The notes below the pieces were generated by a model. That model was not told the DNA's origin, searched no databases, and saw only the letters and a list, made by a program, of their open reading frames with translations. Below are positions 20,690 through 30,318 of a stretch of 64,000 nucleotides of DNA, piece after piece (position 1 is the first letter of the stretch; the number at the start of each line of letters is the position of its first letter). The DNA lies in assembly GCA_023423065.1 (NCBI GenBank), contig JAFAGC010000010.1, positions 67,830 through 131,829 on the forward strand. The letters are read 5' to 3'. The position numbers and the translations under genes were made by a program. The DNA comes from Pseudomonadota bacterium. GTDB taxonomy: Bacteria > Pseudomonadota > Gammaproteobacteria > Steroidobacterales > Steroidobacteraceae.

Positions 20690-23158
20690 TCAGTGGGCCT
20701 GGACCTCTTTGTTGGAACGCCGGCCGGCACGACGTGGCCGCTTTTCCGGCGCGGCCGGCGGATTCGCGATACGCGGCGTGGGCCGGCTCGCGAGCGCGAT
20801 CTCGAACACCTCATCGATCCACTTGACGGGACGGATGTCGAGCTTGCCCTTGATGTTGTCCGGGATCTCGGTGAGATCCTTTTCGTTGTCGACCGGGATG
20901 AGCACGGTGGTGATGCCGCCGCGATGAGCCGCGAGCAGCTTCTCCTTGAGTCCGCCGATCGGCAGTACTTCGCCGCGCAGCGTGATCTCGCCGGTCATTG
21001 CGACATCCGATCGCACCGGGATCTTCGTGAGAGCGGACACGAGCGCCGTGCACATGCCGATACCGGCGGACGGACCGTCCTTGGGCGTCGCACCTTCCGG
21101 CATGTGCAGATGCACGTCGTGCTTCTGGTAGAAGTCCGGATCGATGCCGAGCACGTTCGCGCGCGAGCGCACGACCGTCATCGCGGCCTGGATCGACTCC
21201 TGCATCACCTCACCCAGCTGACCGGTGTGCTGCAGCTTGCCCTTGCCGGGCACGACCGCGGCTTCGATCGTGAGCAGCTCGCCGCCGACTTCCGTCCAGG
21301 CGAGGCCGGTGACGTGACCGATGCGGTTCTCTTCCTCGGCCTTGCCGTAGCGGAAGCGACGCACGCCGAGGAACTTGTCGAGATTCCTGGCGGTGACGGT
21401 GACCGACTTTTCGGCCGCCTTCTCGCCCTTCTCGGCTTTCTCCGGCTTCTTCGCCGCCAGCAACAGCTGCTTCACGGCCTTGCGGCAGATGCGCGCGAGC
21501 TCGCGCTCGAGATTGCGCACGCCCGCTTCGCGCGTGTAGTAGCGGATGATGTCGAGGATCACGTCATCGCCGCACTTGAGCTCTTCGGGCTTGAGGCCGT
21601 TCTGCTTGACCTGCTTCGGCAGCAGGTACTTCTTCGCGATGTTGAGCTTCTCGTCCTCGGTGTAACCGGGCAGACGGATCACTTCCATGCGATCGAGCAA
21701 GGGCGCGGGAATGTTCAGGCTGTTGGCCGTGCAGACGAACATCACCTGCGAAAGGTCGAGATCGACCTCGAGGTAATGGTCGTTGAACGTCGCGTTCTGT
21801 TCGGGATCGAGCACTTCCAGCAGCGCCGATGACGGATCGCCGCGGAAGTCCATCGACATCTTGTCGATTTCGTCGAGCAGGAACAGCGGATTGTGCACGG
21901 CGGTCTTCGCCATGTTCTGCACGATCTTGCCGGGCATCGAGCCGATGTACGTACGGCGATGGCCGCGAATCTCGGCCTCGTCACGTACGCCACCCAGGCT
22001 CATGCGCACGAACTTGCGATTCGTCGCGCGCGCGATGCTCTGGCCCAGCGAGGTCTTGCCGACGCCCGGCGGACCCACGAGGCAGAGGATCGGTCCCTTG
22101 ATCTTGTCGACGCGCTGCTGGACGGCCAGGTATTCGACGATGCGCTCCTTGACCTTGTCCAACCCGAAGTGGTCTTCGTCCAGCACCTTCTCGGCGCGGG
22201 CGATGTCCTTGAGGATCTTGGTGCGTTTCTTCCACGGCACCTTCACGAGCCAGTCGATGTAGTTGCGCACGACGGTGGCTTCGGCCGACATCGGCGACAT
22301 CATCTTGAGCTTGTTCATCTCGGCGTTGGCTTTCTCCAGCGCCTCTTTCGGCATGCCCGCCTTCTTGATGCGGTTCTCGAGATCGGTGAGTTCGTTGCCG
22401 CCCTCTTCCATCTCGCCGAGCTCTTTCTGAATGGCCTTCATCTGCTCATTCAGGTAGTACTCGCGCTGGCTCTTCTCCATCTGCGCCTTGACGCGGCCGC
22501 GGATGCGCTTCTCGATCTGCAGCACGTCCATCTCGCCTTCGATGGCGACCAGCACGTGCTCGAGGCGCTTGCGCACGTCGAGGATCTCGAGAACCTTCTG
22601 CTTCTCGGGTAGTTTGAGCGCCATGTGCGCGGCCACGGTGTCCGCCAGGCGGCCGGGCTGCTCGATGCCGGCGAGCGCCGTGAGCACCTCGGGTGGCACC
22701 TTCTTGTTGAGCTTCACGTACTGCTCGAACTGCGAGATCACGGAGCGCGCGAGGACGTCGAGCTCCTTCTCGTCGTAGGTGTCGGCGTCGGGCTCGGTGA
22801 TGACGTCGGCGGTGTAATGCTCGCCGGTGTGCATCGTTTCGATGCGCGCGCGATCCACTCCTTCGACCAGCACCTTGACGGTTCCGTCGGGTAGTTTGAG
22901 CAACTGCAGGATCGAGGCCACGGTGCCGATGCGATAGAGATCGTCGGCCTTGGGGTCATCGACGTCCGGCTGCTTCTGCGCGATCAGCATGATGCGCTTG
23001 TCGGCCTTCATCGCGACGTCGAGCGCGTGGATGGATTTCTCGCGCCCGACGAACAGTGGAATGACCATGTGCGGGTAGACCACCACGTCGCGCAGTGGCA
23101 GTACCGGCAGACCATGGATGGCTACGGACTTGGTGGAAGTCGAGGCGGTTTCGGTCAC
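20690..23158 (-). CDS. lon: ATP-dependent protease La (Lon)
   Basis: The 822-residue LonA protease degrades misfolded and regulatory proteins. The N-terminal substrate domain starts [19 protein letters not shown]. An AAA+ module follows with Walker [10 protein letters not shown], Walker [10 protein letters not shown] and sensor blocks. The proteolytic domain has the Ser-Lys dyad: Ser697 in [10 protein letters not shown] and Lys740 in [10 protein letters not shown]. It is somewhat longer than E. coli Lon (784) because of a basic tail and a Lys/Glu-rich insertion ([15 protein letters not shown]) near residue 580. The start is GTG, with GAGGG about 7 bases upstream. It follows clpX and has its own heat-shock promoter. 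Confidence 0.97.
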   Translation of the reverse strand: MTETASTSTKSVAIHGLPVLPLRDVVVYPHMVIPLFVGREKSIHALDVAMKADKRIMLIAQKQPDVDDPKADDLYRIGTVASILQLLKLPDGTVKVLVEGVDRARIETMHTGEHYTADVITEPDADTYDEKELDVLARSVISQFEQYVKLNKKVPPEVLTALAGIEQPGRLADTVAAHMALKLPEKQKVLEILDVRKRLEHVLVAIEGEMDVLQIEKRIRGRVKAQMEKSQREYYLNEQMKAIQKELGEMEEGGNELTDLENRIKKAGMPKEALEKANAEMNKLKMMSPMSAEATVVRNYIDWLVKVPWKKRTKILKDIARAEKVLDEDHFGLDKVKERIVEYLAVQQRVDKIKGPILCLVGPPGVGKTSLGQSIARATNRKFVRMSLGGVRDEAEIRGHRRTYIGSMPGKIVQNMAKTAVHNPLFLLDEIDKMSMDFRGDPSSALLEVLDPEQNATFNDHYLEVDLDLSQVMFVCTANSLNIPAPLLDRMEVIRLPGYTEDEKLNIAKKYLLPKQVKQNGLKPEELKCGDDVILDIIRYYTREAGVRNLERELARICRKAVKQLLLAAKKPEKAEKGEKAAEKSVTVTARNLDKFLGVRRFRYGKAEEENRIGHVTGLAWTEVGGELLTIEAAVVPGKGKLQHTGQLGEVMQESIQAAMTVVRSRANVLGIDPDFYQKHDVHLHMPEGATPKDGPSAGIGMCTALVSALTKIPVRSDVAMTGEITLRGEVLPIGGLKEKLLAAHRGGITTVLIPVDNEKDLTEIPDNIKGKLDIRPVKWIDEVFEIALASRPTPRIANPPAAPEKRPRRAGRRSNKEVQAH

Positions 23159-23236
23159 GCGCTGGGCCCTCGCAGACTGCGAGACGCTGCGAAATGCAGC
23201 ATCCCGCGGCTGTATTTAGTCAAAGTGTAGCGCGGG

Positions 23237-23263
23237 AAATGGGGCGTGAAGTGTGTCTTTCAA
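23237..23263 (-). promoter_or_regulatory. Sigma-32 (RpoH) type heat-shock promoter of lon
   Basis: On the minus strand the sequence reads TTGAAA, 13 bases, CCCCATTT, against the sigma-32 consensus CTTGAAA-N11-16-CCCCATnT. Predicted transcription starts about 72 bases before the lon GTG. The -35 box overlaps the loop of a small inverted repeat (GTGTGT/ACACAC, 23251-23268). Confidence 0.75.
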
Positions 23264-23301
23264 CACACCTGAGAGACGCCCCGATCGATGCATGAAGTGT
23301 C

Positions 23302-23321
23302 CCGCCGGAAGATTCCGGCGG
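23302..23321 (-). terminator. Hairpin between clpX and lon
   Basis: A perfect 9-bp stem, CCGCCGGAA/TTCCGGCGG, with a 2-base centre, lies 27 bases after the clpX stop. The following sequence has no U-tract, so it may stabilise or attenuate rather than fully terminate the clpPX transcript. Confidence 0.45.
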
Positions 23322-23348
23322 TACTCGTAGGGATTCGGCGTCCGGCCG

Positions 23349-24668
<1,320 letters not shown>

Positions 24669-24720
24669 CGTTGCTCCGCGTGACACTGACCGGACAAGAT
24701 GCCCCGTCAGCCTTGGTTTC

Positions 24721-24748
24721 TATATATCACGGGTCCGCATGGTGACAA
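24721..24748 (-). promoter_or_regulatory. Candidate sigma-70 promoter for clpX
   Basis: In the 179-base clpP-clpX spacer the minus strand reads TTGTCA, 16 bases, TATATA, about 50 bases before the clpX start. This AT-rich stretch stands out in GC-rich DNA and would allow clpX transcription independent of clpP. Confidence 0.5.
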
Positions 24749-24847
24749 AGTCGCACCCCGGCGGAACCCGTTGTTTATATGGGATTTGTCGAGAACTGCG
24801 AGTCGCTTCGCAATTGCCGTCCCGCCGCTGCCGGGCGTCGGGAATCT

Positions 24848-25471
24848 TTACGGCGTCGGCGCGGTCGGAGGCGCCACACGCTTGTCGAGTAACTTATCTA
24901 CAAGCCCGTAAGCGACCGCCTCGGTCGGGCTCATGAAATTGTCGCGTTCGGAGTCGGCCCGGATCTTGTCCACCGTCTGACCGGTGTGGCGGGCAAGAAT
25001 TTCATTCAGCCGCTCGCGAATCTTGAGGATTTCCTGGGCCTGGATGTGGATGTCGCTGGCCTGGCCCTGGTAGCCGCCGGAGGGCTGGTGAATCATCGCG
25101 CGCGAATTGGGCAGCATGAACCGCTTGCCCTTCGCACCGCCGGCGAGCAGGACCGCACCCATGGAGGCCGCCATGCCGACGCAGATCGTGCTCACGTCCG
25201 GCTTGATGAACTGCATGGTGTCGTAGATCGCCAGGCCGGCGCTTACGGACCCGCCGGGGGAATTGATGTAAAGGGCAATGTCCTTCTCGGGGTTTTCCGA
25301 TTCGAGGAACAGCAACTGCGCAACGATGACGTTTGCCATGTAGTCCTCGACCGGACCCACGGCGAACACGACGCGTTCCTTGAGCAGGCGCGAATAAATG
25401 TCGTAGGAACGTTCGCCGCGGGCGGTTTGCTCCACGACGATCGGAACCAGGTTCAAGGCGCGCTCGTTCAT
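24848..25471 (-). CDS. clpP: ATP-dependent Clp protease proteolytic subunit
   Basis: The 207-residue ClpP forms the tetradecameric proteolytic chamber. The catalytic triad is visible: Ser103 in GMAASMGA, His128 in MIHQPSGG and Asp177 in ERDNFMSP. The N-terminus [30 protein letters not shown] is standard. A strong ribosome site (TAGGAGAT) lies 6 bases before the ATG. It follows tig by 31 bases, as in most gammaproteobacteria. Confidence 0.97.
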   Translation of the reverse strand: MNERALNLVPIVVEQTARGERSYDIYSRLLKERVVFAVGPVEDYMANVIVAQLLFLESENPEKDIALYINSPGGSVSAGLAIYDTMQFIKPDVSTICVGMAASMGAVLLAGGAKGKRFMLPNSRAMIHQPSGGYQGQASDIHIQAQEILKIRERLNEILARHTGQTVDKIRADSERDNFMSPTEAVAYGLVDKLLDKRVAPPTAPTP

Positions 25472-25502
25472 CGAAATCTCCTAAATACTCCGGGCCTGAT
25501 CT

Positions 25503-26807
25503 TCAGCTCTCGCTCTTGCCGAACTGCGTGAGGTCCGAGAAGGTCGCGGCCTTGTCGGTAACCTTGGCCTGACTCAGCACCCAGTCGATCGCCTGAGTCT
25601 CGAGAACCTGCGACTCTATTTGTCGCATCAGGTCGGGGTTTTGCAAGTAGGCACGTCGCACTTCGTCCGGTTTGGAATACGACGAGGCCACTTCGTTCAG
25701 TTTTTCCTGCACGGATTCGCGGCTGACCTTGAGGTTCGCGGCACGCACGACCTCGCTCATGAGCAGGCTCAGCGCGACCCGCCGACGGGCGGGTTCCTCG
25801 AACGGCTCGCGCGGCGGCAACTGCTTGGCGTCGCGCACACCGGCGCGGCGGAGCATCTCGACCTGCAGTTCCTGAACGCGCTCATCGACCAGCTGCCGCG
25901 GCAGCTCGAGCGGGTTCGCCTTGTACAGCCCTTCGAGGATCTGGCCGCGCACGTTCTGGCGCACGGCTTCGTTGAGTTCGCGCTCCATGTTCGCGCGCAC
26001 TTCGTTGCGCAGGCTGTCGATGCTGCCGTCGGCGATGCCGAAACTCTTGGCGAATGCCTCGTCGAGCGGCGCGAGCTGCTGTTCCTCGACCTTCACGATC
26101 TGGATCGAGAAATGCGCGGTCTTTCCGGCGAGATCCTTGTTCGGATGTTCCGTCGGGAACGTCGCGTCGGTTTCGCGCGTATCCCCCGCGCTCGCGCCCA
26201 CCAGCGCGTCTTCGAACTCCTTCATGACCTGGCCCGTGCCGACGGTGATCGCGACGTCTTCACCGCTGCCACCCTCGAACGCGACGCCGTCGATCGTGCC
26301 CTTGAAGCTGACCGTCACGCGATCGTTCGCCGCCGCGGCGCGCGCGGCTTCGACGAACGACGGGCGCTGCTTGCGCAACGTGTCGATCATCGCGTCCAGG
26401 TCCGCGTCGGTGACGCTGGCGACGGGCTTCTCCACGGAGATTTCCGAAATCGGCTGCAGCTTCACTTCGGGCAGCACTTCGAACACCGCGGCGTACTTGA
26501 GATCGCCACCCGGACCCATCGCGATCGGCTCGATGCGCGGACCGCCCGCCGGGTTCAGTTTTTCGCGTGCGACGGCCTCCGAGAACGAGGAGCGCAGCAG
26601 ATCGCTGACGACCTCGCCGTGCACCTGCTCGCCGTATTGCTGGCGAATCACCGCGAGCGGCGCCTTGCCCGGGCGGAAGCCCTTGAGACGCGCCGTGCGC
26701 GAAATCTTGTTCAAGCGCTGCGCGACTTCACCGTCGACCTGCGCGGCCGGGATCGCCACCTCTAGACGGCGCTCAAGTCCGCCCGTGGCGGTCACTGAAA
26801 CCTGCAT
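25503..26807 (-). CDS. tig: Trigger factor (ribosome-associated chaperone and prolyl isomerase)
   Basis: The 434-residue chaperone meets nascent chains at the ribosome exit. The ribosome-binding signature GFRPGKAPL lies near residue 44. The FKBP-type domain spans about 155-240 (VTVSFKGTIDGVAFEGG, VGTGQVMKEFEDALVG). A helical C-terminal chaperone region follows. Two ATGs lie six bases apart. GAGGA abuts the first but is spaced 6 bases from the second, so the ribosome site selects the second (MQVSVTATGG), which is also the conserved start. Confidence 0.96.
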   Translation of the reverse strand: MQVSVTATGGLERRLEVAIPAAQVDGEVAQRLNKISRTARLKGFRPGKAPLAVIRQQYGEQVHGEVVSDLLRSSFSEAVAREKLNPAGGPRIEPIAMGPGGDLKYAAVFEVLPEVKLQPISEISVEKPVASVTDADLDAMIDTLRKQRPSFVEAARAAAANDRVTVSFKGTIDGVAFEGGSGEDVAITVGTGQVMKEFEDALVGASAGDTRETDATFPTEHPNKDLAGKTAHFSIQIVKVEEQQLAPLDEAFAKSFGIADGSIDSLRNEVRANMERELNEAVRQNVRGQILEGLYKANPLELPRQLVDERVQELQVEMLRRAGVRDAKQLPPREPFEEPARRRVALSLLMSEVVRAANLKVSRESVQEKLNEVASSYSKPDEVRRAYLQNPDLMRQIESQVLETQAIDWVLSQAKVTDKAATFSDLTQFGKSES

Positions 26808-26842
26808 ATCCATTCCTCAACTCGTTTGTAACGCTGCGCGAT

Positions 26843-26927
26843 TGGTGCGAAAGGAGAGACTCGAACTCTCACGGGTTGCCCCACTGGAACCTAAATCCAG
26901 CGCGTCTACCAGTTCCGCCACTCTCGC
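26843..26927 (-). tRNA. tRNA-Leu (TAG)
   Basis: An 85-base class II tRNA with a long variable arm. The acceptor GCGAGAG pairs with CTTTCGC, including one G-U pair; discriminator A and CCA are encoded. The anticodon loop TTTAGGT gives TAG. It ends 35 bases before the tig start codon. Confidence 0.96.
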
Positions 26928-26948
26928 CCCCAGGCGCGAGGGGCGCGG

Positions 26949-26954
26949 ATTATA
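26949..26954 (-). promoter_or_regulatory. -10 element of tRNA-Leu promoter
   Basis: A perfect TATAAT is followed by CCGCGCCCC, about 22 bases before the tRNA 5' end. No good -35 is visible. The discriminator matches the stringent-control type. Readthrough could carry into tig. Confidence 0.6.
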
Positions 26955-27034
26955 TGCCAATCCGGTACATCGAACCCGCACCGTTCTGACCCCTTTTTTG
27001 GCTATGCTTCGCCGCCACCTCACAGGGACATAAG

Positions 27035-27403
27035 ATGGGACAAACAGGCAATTTCCTCCTCGTGGGACTGCTGACCATCTCTTCCGGAGTGCTCGACGCC
27101 CGGGGATTCGTCTATGCCTCGCGGGCATGGCCCGGGGACACGCTCGACCCGAAAATCGCCCTGGCCTCGCTGGCCGCCTTCGCCGGCGGAGTCTCCCTGT
27201 ACATCATCGCCGTGAAATTCATGCAGTCGGCTTCGATCCAGGGCGTCGCGCTGCAGAGCGGCATCTGGTTCGTCGTCACGGCGATCGGCATAGCCGCGAT
27301 GGATGGAACTCTGGTGCAATGGACGCGTACCCAGCAGGTGGTCGGGGTGGCCGTGGCCGTAGCGCTGTGCTGGCTGATCTCGACCACCCGGTCGGCCGCC
27401 TGA
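27035..27403 (+). CDS. Small four-helix inner-membrane protein, SMR/DMT-like
   Basis: This 122-residue hydrophobic protein has about four membrane segments (near 7-25, 43-62, 70-88, 98-117), the size and layout of small multidrug-resistance and related DMT-superfamily half-transporters. It lacks the conserved Glu of EmrE TM1: the first helix reads FLLVGLLTISSGVLDARGF. Transport function is therefore uncertain. A TATGCT hexamer followed by TCGCCGCC lies 26 bases upstream, and CAGGGA is a weak ribosome site. Its neighbour starts 14 bases downstream on the same strand. Confidence 0.6.
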   Translation: MGQTGNFLLVGLLTISSGVLDARGFVYASRAWPGDTLDPKIALASLAAFAGGVSLYIIAVKFMQSASIQGVALQSGIWFVVTAIGIAAMDGTLVQWTRTQQVVGVAVAVALCWLISTTRSAA

Positions 27404-27417
27404 AAAAGAGGAATTCC

Positions 27418-27615
27418 GTGGATCCCAGACTGATCGAAATGCTCGCCTGCCCGATATCGAAGGCGCCGGTTTTTTTCTCCGAATCCCGCCAGCTCATCGT
27501 CTGCCCGACCAGCAAGCTCGCCTACCCGATCAAGGACGGGATCGCGGCGATGCTTCCCGAGGATGCGATCAAGCTGGAAGACAACGATCCGTTGCTCGCG
27601 CGGCAACCGGGCTGA
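27418..27615 (+). CDS. Trm112/YcaR-like small protein (UPF0434 type)
   Basis: This 65-residue protein begins at a GTG with GAGGA 5 bases upstream. The sequence DPRLIEMLACPISKAP, then LIVCPTSKLAYPIKDGIAAMLPEDA, matches the YcaR/Trm112-like fold, where two CPxC knuckles bind zinc in many members. Here each knuckle retains only the first Cys. Trm112 proteins activate methyltransferases in eukaryotes; in bacteria the role is not settled. It forms a two-gene unit with the membrane protein upstream and converges with the kinase-like gene across 7 bases. Confidence 0.78.
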   Translation: MDPRLIEMLACPISKAPVFFSESRQLIVCPTSKLAYPIKDGIAAMLPEDAIKLEDNDPLLARQPG

Positions 27616-27622
27616 AGCCCGG

Positions 27623-28321
27623 TCAGCCGCCCGGGCCGGGCTCGTAGAATTTGACGAGCTTGCGCTCGATCCGCGCGAAGTCGTCGAAGTTCGCGAGCTT
27701 GCGCAGGTCGCGCGATTCGCGACCTAACAATCCCAGCTTGAGAGCCAGCGCGACGAGCGGATTCTGGGGCCGCTCGTGGAACGGGATCTGGTTGAAGTCG
27801 AACAGCTTCGGCCCACCGGTGCGCCGGTCCACCATCACGTTCATCGCGTGCAGGTCGATGTCGTAGAGATCCGCCGCGTGGCTGAGCCGCACGAGTTCCG
27901 CGAGGTCTTCCTTGAAGCGCGGCGAGATGAACCCGGCATTGTCGCGGCGGGCGAAGTAGTAGATCTCGCCGTCCAGATATTCCTGCAGCGTCATCTGCAG
28001 CTCCGGCTCGACCAGGTAACCCAGCGGTTCGGCCACGTACTGCGACATCCCCGGCGCGCGATAGAACGCCTGGTTGCGGCGATGTTCGAATTCGGCCAAC
28101 GGCAGCGGATGTTTGCGCGCGTGGCGCAGGACTTCGGCGGGCTTGTAGACCTTGAGACTCGCCTCGCGATCGCGCCAGCGCGCCCGGTAAACGACGGAGC
28201 GCTTGCCCTCACCGATCTTTTCGCCGATTTCGATGCCGGCGAAGGCGGTCCCGGCCAGACTGCTCCGAACGCGAGCCGGCTCGATGGACTGGGTGTCATC
28301 GCGGGACGGTTGCTCTGACAT
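27623..28321 (-). CDS. YrbL-like protein-kinase-fold protein
   Basis: This 232-residue kinase-like protein resembles the PhoP-regulated YrbL family and bacterial LPS-kinase-like folds. It has a glycine-loop equivalent (IGEGKRSVVYRARW), a candidate ATP-binding Lys (ASLKVYK), a catalytic-loop-like DLYDIDLHAMNVMVD and a metal-site-like LFDFNQI. The HRD and DFG motifs are modified as in atypical kinases, so the substrate and activity are unknown. It is a single-gene unit between tRNA-Lys and the Trm112-like gene. Confidence 0.65.
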   Translation of the reverse strand: MSEQPSRDDTQSIEPARVRSSLAGTAFAGIEIGEKIGEGKRSVVYRARWRDREASLKVYKPAEVLRHARKHPLPLAEFEHRRNQAFYRAPGMSQYVAEPLGYLVEPELQMTLQEYLDGEIYYFARRDNAGFISPRFKEDLAELVRLSHAADLYDIDLHAMNVMVDRRTGGPKLFDFNQIPFHERPQNPLVALALKLGLLGRESRDLRKLANFDDFARIERKLVKFYEPGPGG

Positions 28322-28352
28322 TCGGCGTATTTACGCCCGCGATGCGGGGAAG

Positions 28353-28428
28353 TGGTGGGCCGTGTAGGGGTCGAACCTACGACCTACTGATTAAGAGTCA
28401 GCTGCTCTACCAACTGAGCTAACGGCCC
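28353..28428 (-). tRNA. tRNA-Lys (CTT)
   Basis: A 76-base tRNA with acceptor GGGCCGT/ACGGCCC, discriminator A and encoded CCA. The anticodon loop CTCTTAA gives CTT, a Lys isoacceptor absent from E. coli but usual in GC-rich genomes that favour AAG. Confidence 0.96.
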
Positions 28429-28444
28429 GTCCGCAGGGGCGCGC

Positions 28445-28450
28445 ACTCTA
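28445..28450 (-). promoter_or_regulatory. Candidate -10 of tRNA-Lys promoter
   Basis: TAGAGT is followed directly by GCGCGCCCC, 17 bases before the tRNA 5' end. The -35 region is not consensus. Confidence 0.5.
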
Positions 28451-28526
28451 CCAGAGCGAAAACGAAAATCCACCGCGAGTCGCCAAAAGTATCTTCGTCG
28501 GGACACCCTTGGGCGCTGGCGCATAC

Positions 28527-28562
28527 CGATCAAGTACGATAAAAAGCGATCAAACTCGATCG
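28527..28562. repeat. Tandem operator-like repeats upstream of rhamnogalacturonan genes
   Basis: Two copies of CGATCAA(G/A)-type sequence start exactly 20 bases apart: CGATCAAGTACGAT and CGATCAAACTCGATCG. The second contains the inverted pair CGATC/GATCG around 6 bases. Spacing of two helical turns on one DNA face suits a dimeric repressor. They lie just before the first reading frame of the sugar-utilisation cluster. Confidence 0.4.
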
Positions 28563-28588
28563 AATGGCAAGACACGGGGGAACCCAGC

Positions 28589-28846
28589 ATGAGCATCGTC
28601 GGCGGGGGCCGCCCCGCGGAGTCCGCTTGCTTGAAATCGTTGATCGCATGCGCTGCGCCGGCCGCGGTGCCCGTCACGGTCTCGTCGGGGCCGGCGGTGG
28701 CGGCCGAGGCGCGGCCACGGATCTTCGACTATGCCGCCGGAGGCAACGCCGCGGGTTTGCCAACTGCGCGCAAGGTGGTCGAGGGCCTGCGCCAGTCCGA
28801 TGCGTCATTGCTCGCGGGCCTCGCAAATTCCGGAGCAACAAGATGA
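28589..28846 (+). CDS. Small protein of unknown function ahead of rhaM
   Basis: This 85-codon frame has GGGGGAA 6 bases before its ATG, and its stop overlaps the rhaM start as ATGA, which argues for translation. The product is Ala/Gly-rich with a hydrophobic stretch (CLKSLIACAAPAAVPVTV) and a C-terminal part PRIFDYAAGGNAAGLPTARKVVEGLR. I do not recognise it. It may be a genuine small protein, a leader peptide coupling translation to rhaM, or the remnant of a larger gene. The high GC of the region makes chance open frames common, so confidence is low. Confidence 0.35.
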   Translation: MSIVGGGRPAESACLKSLIACAAPAAVPVTVSSGPAVAAEARPRIFDYAAGGNAAGLPTARKVVEGLRQSDASLLAGLANSGATR

Positions 28847-29154
28847 AGCACGCATTCCGCATGCAGCTCGAGCCCGGCAACGTAGCCGAATACCAGAAAC
28901 GCCACGACGAGATCTGGCCCGAGCTCGCGCAGCTGCTGCGCGACTCGGGCATCCACGACTATTCGATCTTTCTCGACGAGGAGTCGCTGCAGCTGTTCGC
29001 GGTGCTCGAGCTGCGCGACGACAACCGGCACGACGAGCTCCAGAACCATCCGCTCATGCGTCGCTGGTGGGATCACATGAAGGACCTCATGCAGACTCAT
29101 CCCGACGGCCGCCCGGTCGAATGGCCGCTGGTACGCGTTTTCCATCTCGACTGA
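28843..29154 (+). CDS. rhaM: L-rhamnose mutarotase
   Basis: The 103-residue dimeric alpha-beta-barrel enzyme interconverts alpha- and beta-L-rhamnose. The start MKHAFRMQLEPGNVAEYQKRHDEIWPEL contains the expected active-site Tyr17 and His21. NYSIFLD-equivalent (HDYSIFLDEESLQLFAV) and the C-terminal RWWDHMKDLM block also match. Length equals E. coli RhaM (104). GGAG lies 8 bases before the ATG. Next to a GH105 hydrolase and a sugar transporter, it points to use of rhamnose released from rhamnogalacturonan. Confidence 0.92.
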   Translation: MKHAFRMQLEPGNVAEYQKRHDEIWPELAQLLRDSGIHDYSIFLDEESLQLFAVLELRDDNRHDELQNHPLMRRWWDHMKDLMQTHPDGRPVEWPLVRVFHLD

Positions 29155-29180
29155 CACACCCAGGAATTCGAGGATTCTTC

Positions 29181-30287
29181 GTGCCCAAACTACTTCACGG
29201 CATCGGCGCGGCCGACATCGACCGCACCATCCACCTGCTGATCCGCAACCTGGTCGAGATCAAGGACACCTCCGGCGAATTCCTGCTGCGTCTCGACGAC
29301 GGCCGCGTCATAGACACCAAGGGCTGGAACGACTGGGAGTGGACGCACGGCGTCGGGCTGTACGGCATCTGGAAGTACTACCAGCAGACGAAAGACCCGC
29401 GCTGCAAGCAGATCATGCTCGACTGGTTCCGCGACCGGCTCGCCGCGGGACCTCCGACCAAGAACATCAATACCGTCGCGCCCTTCCTCACGCTCGCCCA
29501 TCTGTACGAGGAGAAGCCGGACGCCGCCTGGCTGCCCTACCTGGACGAGTGGGCCGACTGGCTCATGGACGGTCTGCCGCGCACCGAGGAGATGGGCTTC
29601 CAGCACATCGTGTTCAACTCAGTGAACGACCAGCAGCTCTGGGACGACACGCTCATGATGAGCGTATTGCCGCTCGCGAAGATCGGCGCGTTGCTGGACC
29701 GCCCTCACTACGTCGAGGAGGCGCGCCGCCAGTTCATGCTGCATATCAAGTACCTGGTCGACCGCAAGACGGGATTGTGGTTTCACGGCTGGACCTTCGA
29801 CGGCCGGCACCACTTCGCGAACGCGTTGTGGGCGCGCGGCAATTGCTGGGTCACGATCGCGATCCCCGAGTTCGTCGAACTACTCGACCTGCCGCCCGGA
29901 GACGGCCTGCGCGAATTCCTGCTCGAGACCCACCTGCGGCAGATCCGCACGCTCGTGAAACACCAGGATGCCGGCGGGCTGTGGCACACGCTCATCGACG
30001 ATCCGGGGTCTTATCTCGAGGCGTCGGCCACCGCGGGTTTCGCGTACGGAATCCTCAAGTCCGTGCGCAAGGGATACATCGGCCGGGAATTCGAGGAAGC
30101 CGGCATCCGCGCGGTGAAGGCGGTGCTCGCGAACATCGATGCAACGGGCGAACTCAGGAACGTGTCGTTCGGCACGCCGGTGTTCGGCGATCTCGACGGC
30201 TACCGGAAGATTCCATTGACGTCGATGCCGTACGGACAGGCGATGGCGATCCTCGCGCTCGGCGAATTCAAACGAGTTTTCGACTGA
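29181..30287 (+). CDS. Glycoside hydrolase family 105, unsaturated rhamnogalacturonyl hydrolase
   Basis: This 368-residue cytoplasmic-type (alpha/alpha)6-barrel enzyme removes the unsaturated uronic acid left by rhamnogalacturonan lyases. Family blocks are WEWTHGVGLYGIWKYY, NINTVAPFLTLAHLYE, QLWDDTLMMSVLPLAKIG (Asp155/Asp156 near the YteR catalytic Asp), GLWFHGWTFDGRHHFANALWARGNCW and the C-terminal YLEASATAGFAYGILK. No signal peptide is seen, so the substrate must be imported. The start is GTG with GAGGA 6 bases before it, 26 bases after rhaM. Longer open extensions upstream lie inside rhaM and are not used. Confidence 0.9.
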   Translation: MPKLLHGIGAADIDRTIHLLIRNLVEIKDTSGEFLLRLDDGRVIDTKGWNDWEWTHGVGLYGIWKYYQQTKDPRCKQIMLDWFRDRLAAGPPTKNINTVAPFLTLAHLYEEKPDAAWLPYLDEWADWLMDGLPRTEEMGFQHIVFNSVNDQQLWDDTLMMSVLPLAKIGALLDRPHYVEEARRQFMLHIKYLVDRKTGLWFHGWTFDGRHHFANALWARGNCWVTIAIPEFVELLDLPPGDGLREFLLETHLRQIRTLVKHQDAGGLWHTLIDDPGSYLEASATAGFAYGILKSVRKGYIGREFEEAGIRAVKAVLANIDATGELRNVSFGTPVFGDLDGYRKIPLTSMPYGQAMAILALGEFKRVFD

Positions 30288-30318
30288 CCGGAACGACGGG
30301 ACCAACCAGGGGGCATCG

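Noticed and set aside
27035..27403. Calling the small membrane protein EmrE
   Set aside because: It lacks the essential Glu in the first helix and the family's conserved blocks; only size and helix number match.
28564..29154. Longer RhaM starting about 93 codons upstream
   Set aside because: The extension is in a different frame from the coupled small ORF, is Arg/Gly-rich, and RhaM family length ends at the chosen ATG.
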